From Erysipelotrichaceae bacterium UBA2227 (GTDB lineage Bacteria; Bacillota_I; Bacilli_A; Erysipelotrichales; Erysipelotrichaceae), in assembly GCA_002348095.1 (NCBI GenBank), contig DDYT01000005.1:1-16833 (forward strand): a stretch of DNA of 16,833 bases. Direction: 5' to 3'. Positions 15,293 through 16,833 of the stretch are shown here, piece after piece; the first letter of the stretch is position 1, and every line of letters begins with the position of its first letter. The notes under the pieces were generated by a model. The model saw only the letters and a program-made list of their open reading frames with translations. It made no database searches and was not told where the DNA came from. A program made the position numbers and the translations under genes.

Positions 15293-16833
15293 ATGAAAAA
15301 AAGCCTACAATCATGTTTCATCTTCATGCTCACCGTGTGCCTGCTTTTTCATCATGCACCGCTGCGGTCGTTCGCCCAGACAACATCGGAAAGCGATGAG
15401 AATGCTTTAGCACCGGTGATCCAACAAACAGAATCCAGGGAGTACAACGCCAAAGGGGAACTTGTCGGGGAAGATTTAAGCAAACGGGAAAGGAATATCA
15501 AGCATTTCTTTAAAGATGATTTTTCTTATGAAGCCGTCCTGTATCCCACTACGGTCCATGTGAAGGAAAACGGTGCATGGGTGGATATCGATAATACGCT
15601 CACTGAACAAAATATGAAGGGTGAGCAGGTATATAAAAACAAGAAAAACAGTTTTTCGGTGCTGTTTGCGAAAACCGCCACATCCAAGCAACTGGTACAG
15701 CTGAGTCAGGGATCGTATGAGATCTCTTTTTCATTGCTTGATGCTCAGTCATCCCTGTCTCAAGTCGCTTTGTCTAAAGAAGCCGAGGGGCTCAGTGCCA
15801 GTGAGAGCATGAAAGTCCTGCGAAATCTGTCCTCAGTCATTACGTATGATGAGGTGTTTAAAGGAGTAAGCCTTCGCTATACTGTTCTTCCGGAGAGACT
15901 CAAAGAGGACATCATCCTGACATCGGTGGATGCCATTCAGGATTTCCGGTTTATCTATCAGACGAAAAATCTGAGCATGGAAGAGTTTGAGGGACAAGTC
16001 GTGTTCAAGGACACGGAAACGGGAAAGGATGTCTTCTTTCTTGAACCCCCGCACATGATGGATGGTGCCGGTGAAATCAGTACGGACATCACGATGCAGT
16101 TAACCAAAAGTGAGGAAGGAATGATCCTGACCTTGCGTCCGGATGAAGCATGGCTCAGGGATGCCAAACGGGTGTATCCGGTCATCATCGACCCGGTCGT
16201 TACCACCAGTCTTAACAGTGCGGATATCAACGATGTGCATGTTTCGAAAGGGTATCCGGATACCAACTATATATTCAGTACGATTCTGAAAACAGGGTGG
16301 GGAAATCTTTCAGTTATGAATCGGATTTACTTCCGCTTTCTGAACCTGCCAACCCTATCCAGTGCGGACATGATTACGGATGCGGTATTTACGCTGACCC
16401 AGAAGACCGATCATACCAGTGCCGCCCGACAGTTAAATCTGGTGGAAGTGACCTCTCCCTGGGTCAACAGCACGCTGACCTGGAACAACCAGCCGTTAGG
16501 GACGAATGTACCGGTCAGTAACAACGTGGAAGATTATGCGATGATTCAGGGAAGTTCAGGGACTTCGCATCAGTGGAACATTACCCGACTGGTCCAGCAG
16601 TGGTACAACAGCGGGGTCAATCACGGATTTATGCTTGAGGATCAGTCACCGGAACCGGCATGGACCAGTTACAACGAGTTTTATTCCTCTGAATCCAGCG
16701 GGACCCGGCCGATGGTCATTATATCCTATCGCAACACCAGCGGGCTGGAACCGTATTGGACCTACCGATCTCAATCCGTCGGACGGGCCGGAACCGTGTA
16801 TACCCAGGATGTCACCGGCAATCTGGTGTTGGT
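15293..16833 (+). CDS. Large secreted DNRLRE/RHS-type wall-associated protein, N-terminal part (3' end outside window)
   Basis: The frame stays open from ATG 15293 to the window edge: 513 complete codons and no stop. An AGGGGGA ribosome binding site (15282-15288) precedes it. Residues 1-28 form a signal peptide (MKKS start, hydrophobic core 8-20, cleavage expected after SFA at 26-28); there is no lipobox. Residues about 45-300 form a beta-rich N-terminal region ending in YPVIIDPVV, the usual lead-in to DNRLRE domains. Residues about 305-480 match a DNRLRE-type domain: YPDTNY, RIYFRF, STLTWNNQP, NITRLVQQWYNSGVNHGFML and RPMVIISY. The segment GLEPYWTYRSQSVGRAGTVY (484-503) followed by TGNLV is the junction seen before RHS/YD repeats in large Gram-positive wall proteins and polymorphic toxins. 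Inference: a long RHS-repeat surface or toxin-delivery protein. The repeats and any C-terminal toxin lie beyond the window. Confidence 0.85.
   Translation, partial: MKKSLQSCFIFMLTVCLLFHHAPLRSFAQTTSESDENALAPVIQQTESREYNAKGELVGEDLSKRERNIKHFFKDDFSYEAVLYPTTVHVKENGAWVDIDNTLTEQNMKGEQVYKNKKNSFSVLFAKTATSKQLVQLSQGSYEISFSLLDAQSSLSQVALSKEAEGLSASESMKVLRNLSSVITYDEVFKGVSLRYTVLPERLKEDIILTSVDAIQDFRFIYQTKNLSMEEFEGQVVFKDTETGKDVFFLEPPHMMDGAGEISTDITMQLTKSEEGMILTLRPDEAWLRDAKRVYPVIIDPVVTTSLNSADINDVHVSKGYPDTNYIFSTILKTGWGNLSVMNRIYFRFLNLPTLSSADMITDAVFTLTQKTDHTSAARQLNLVEVTSPWVNSTLTWNNQPLGTNVPVSNNVEDYAMIQGSSGTSHQWNITRLVQQWYNSGVNHGFMLEDQSPEPAWTSYNEFYSSESSGTRPMVIISYRNTSGLEPYWTYRSQSVGRAGTVYTQDVTGNLVL

Noticed and set aside
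15958..16266. Minus-strand frames and the short + frame at 16297-16521 over the right end
   Set aside because: All lie within the continuous RHS-like + frame, which has a signal peptide and coherent domain matches.

Overview
The window is about 16.8 kb of chromosomal DNA from a low-to-mid GC Bacillota (Firmicutes). The order of the core genes, the strong AGGAGG-type ribosome binding sites, the PASTA-bearing division PBP, the fused SecDF and the long Rsh (Rel) protein all fit that phylum. An Erysipelotrichia-like host is my best guess, from overall impression only. All supported genes lie on the + strand and are tightly packed.

Layout. (1) 2-1421: end of speE (spermidine synthase, cut by the window edge), overlapping speB (agmatinase), closed by an intrinsic terminator. 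(2) 1497-7726: a division and cell wall (dcw) cluster: mraZ, rsmH, ftsL, a division PBP and, behind a short terminator-like hairpin and its own promoter, mraY and murD. Its promoter carries four MraZ-box repeats at exactly 10-bp period. The cluster is abbreviated: no murE, ftsW, murG, murB, divIB, ftsA or ftsZ follows murD. (3) 7732-14823: a ComN-like small protein, secDF, recJ, apt and rel (bifunctional (p)ppGpp synthetase/hydrolase), an order that recalls Bacillus. Terminator-like hairpins sit between secDF and recJ and between apt and rel, with no visible promoter after either. (4) 14824-15292: a 469-nt AT-rich gap with a terminator and a candidate promoter. (5) 15293 to the window end: the start of a large secreted protein with a signal peptide, a DNRLRE-type domain and the conserved lead-in that precedes RHS/YD repeats in wall-associated proteins and polymorphic toxins. 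It has no stop codon in the window, so an ORF search that requires a stop would miss it.

Functionally, regions 2 and 3 are housekeeping: septal peptidoglycan synthesis (RsmH sits in the cluster, FtsL and PBP act at the septum, MraY and MurD make lipid I and its UDP precursor), protein export (SecDF), DNA repair (RecJ), purine salvage (Apt) and stringent response (Rel). The part most likely to hold unusual biology is the RHS-like protein at the right edge; its repeat core, C-terminal domain and any immunity gene lie outside the window. I see no rRNA, tRNA, CRISPR array or insertion sequence.
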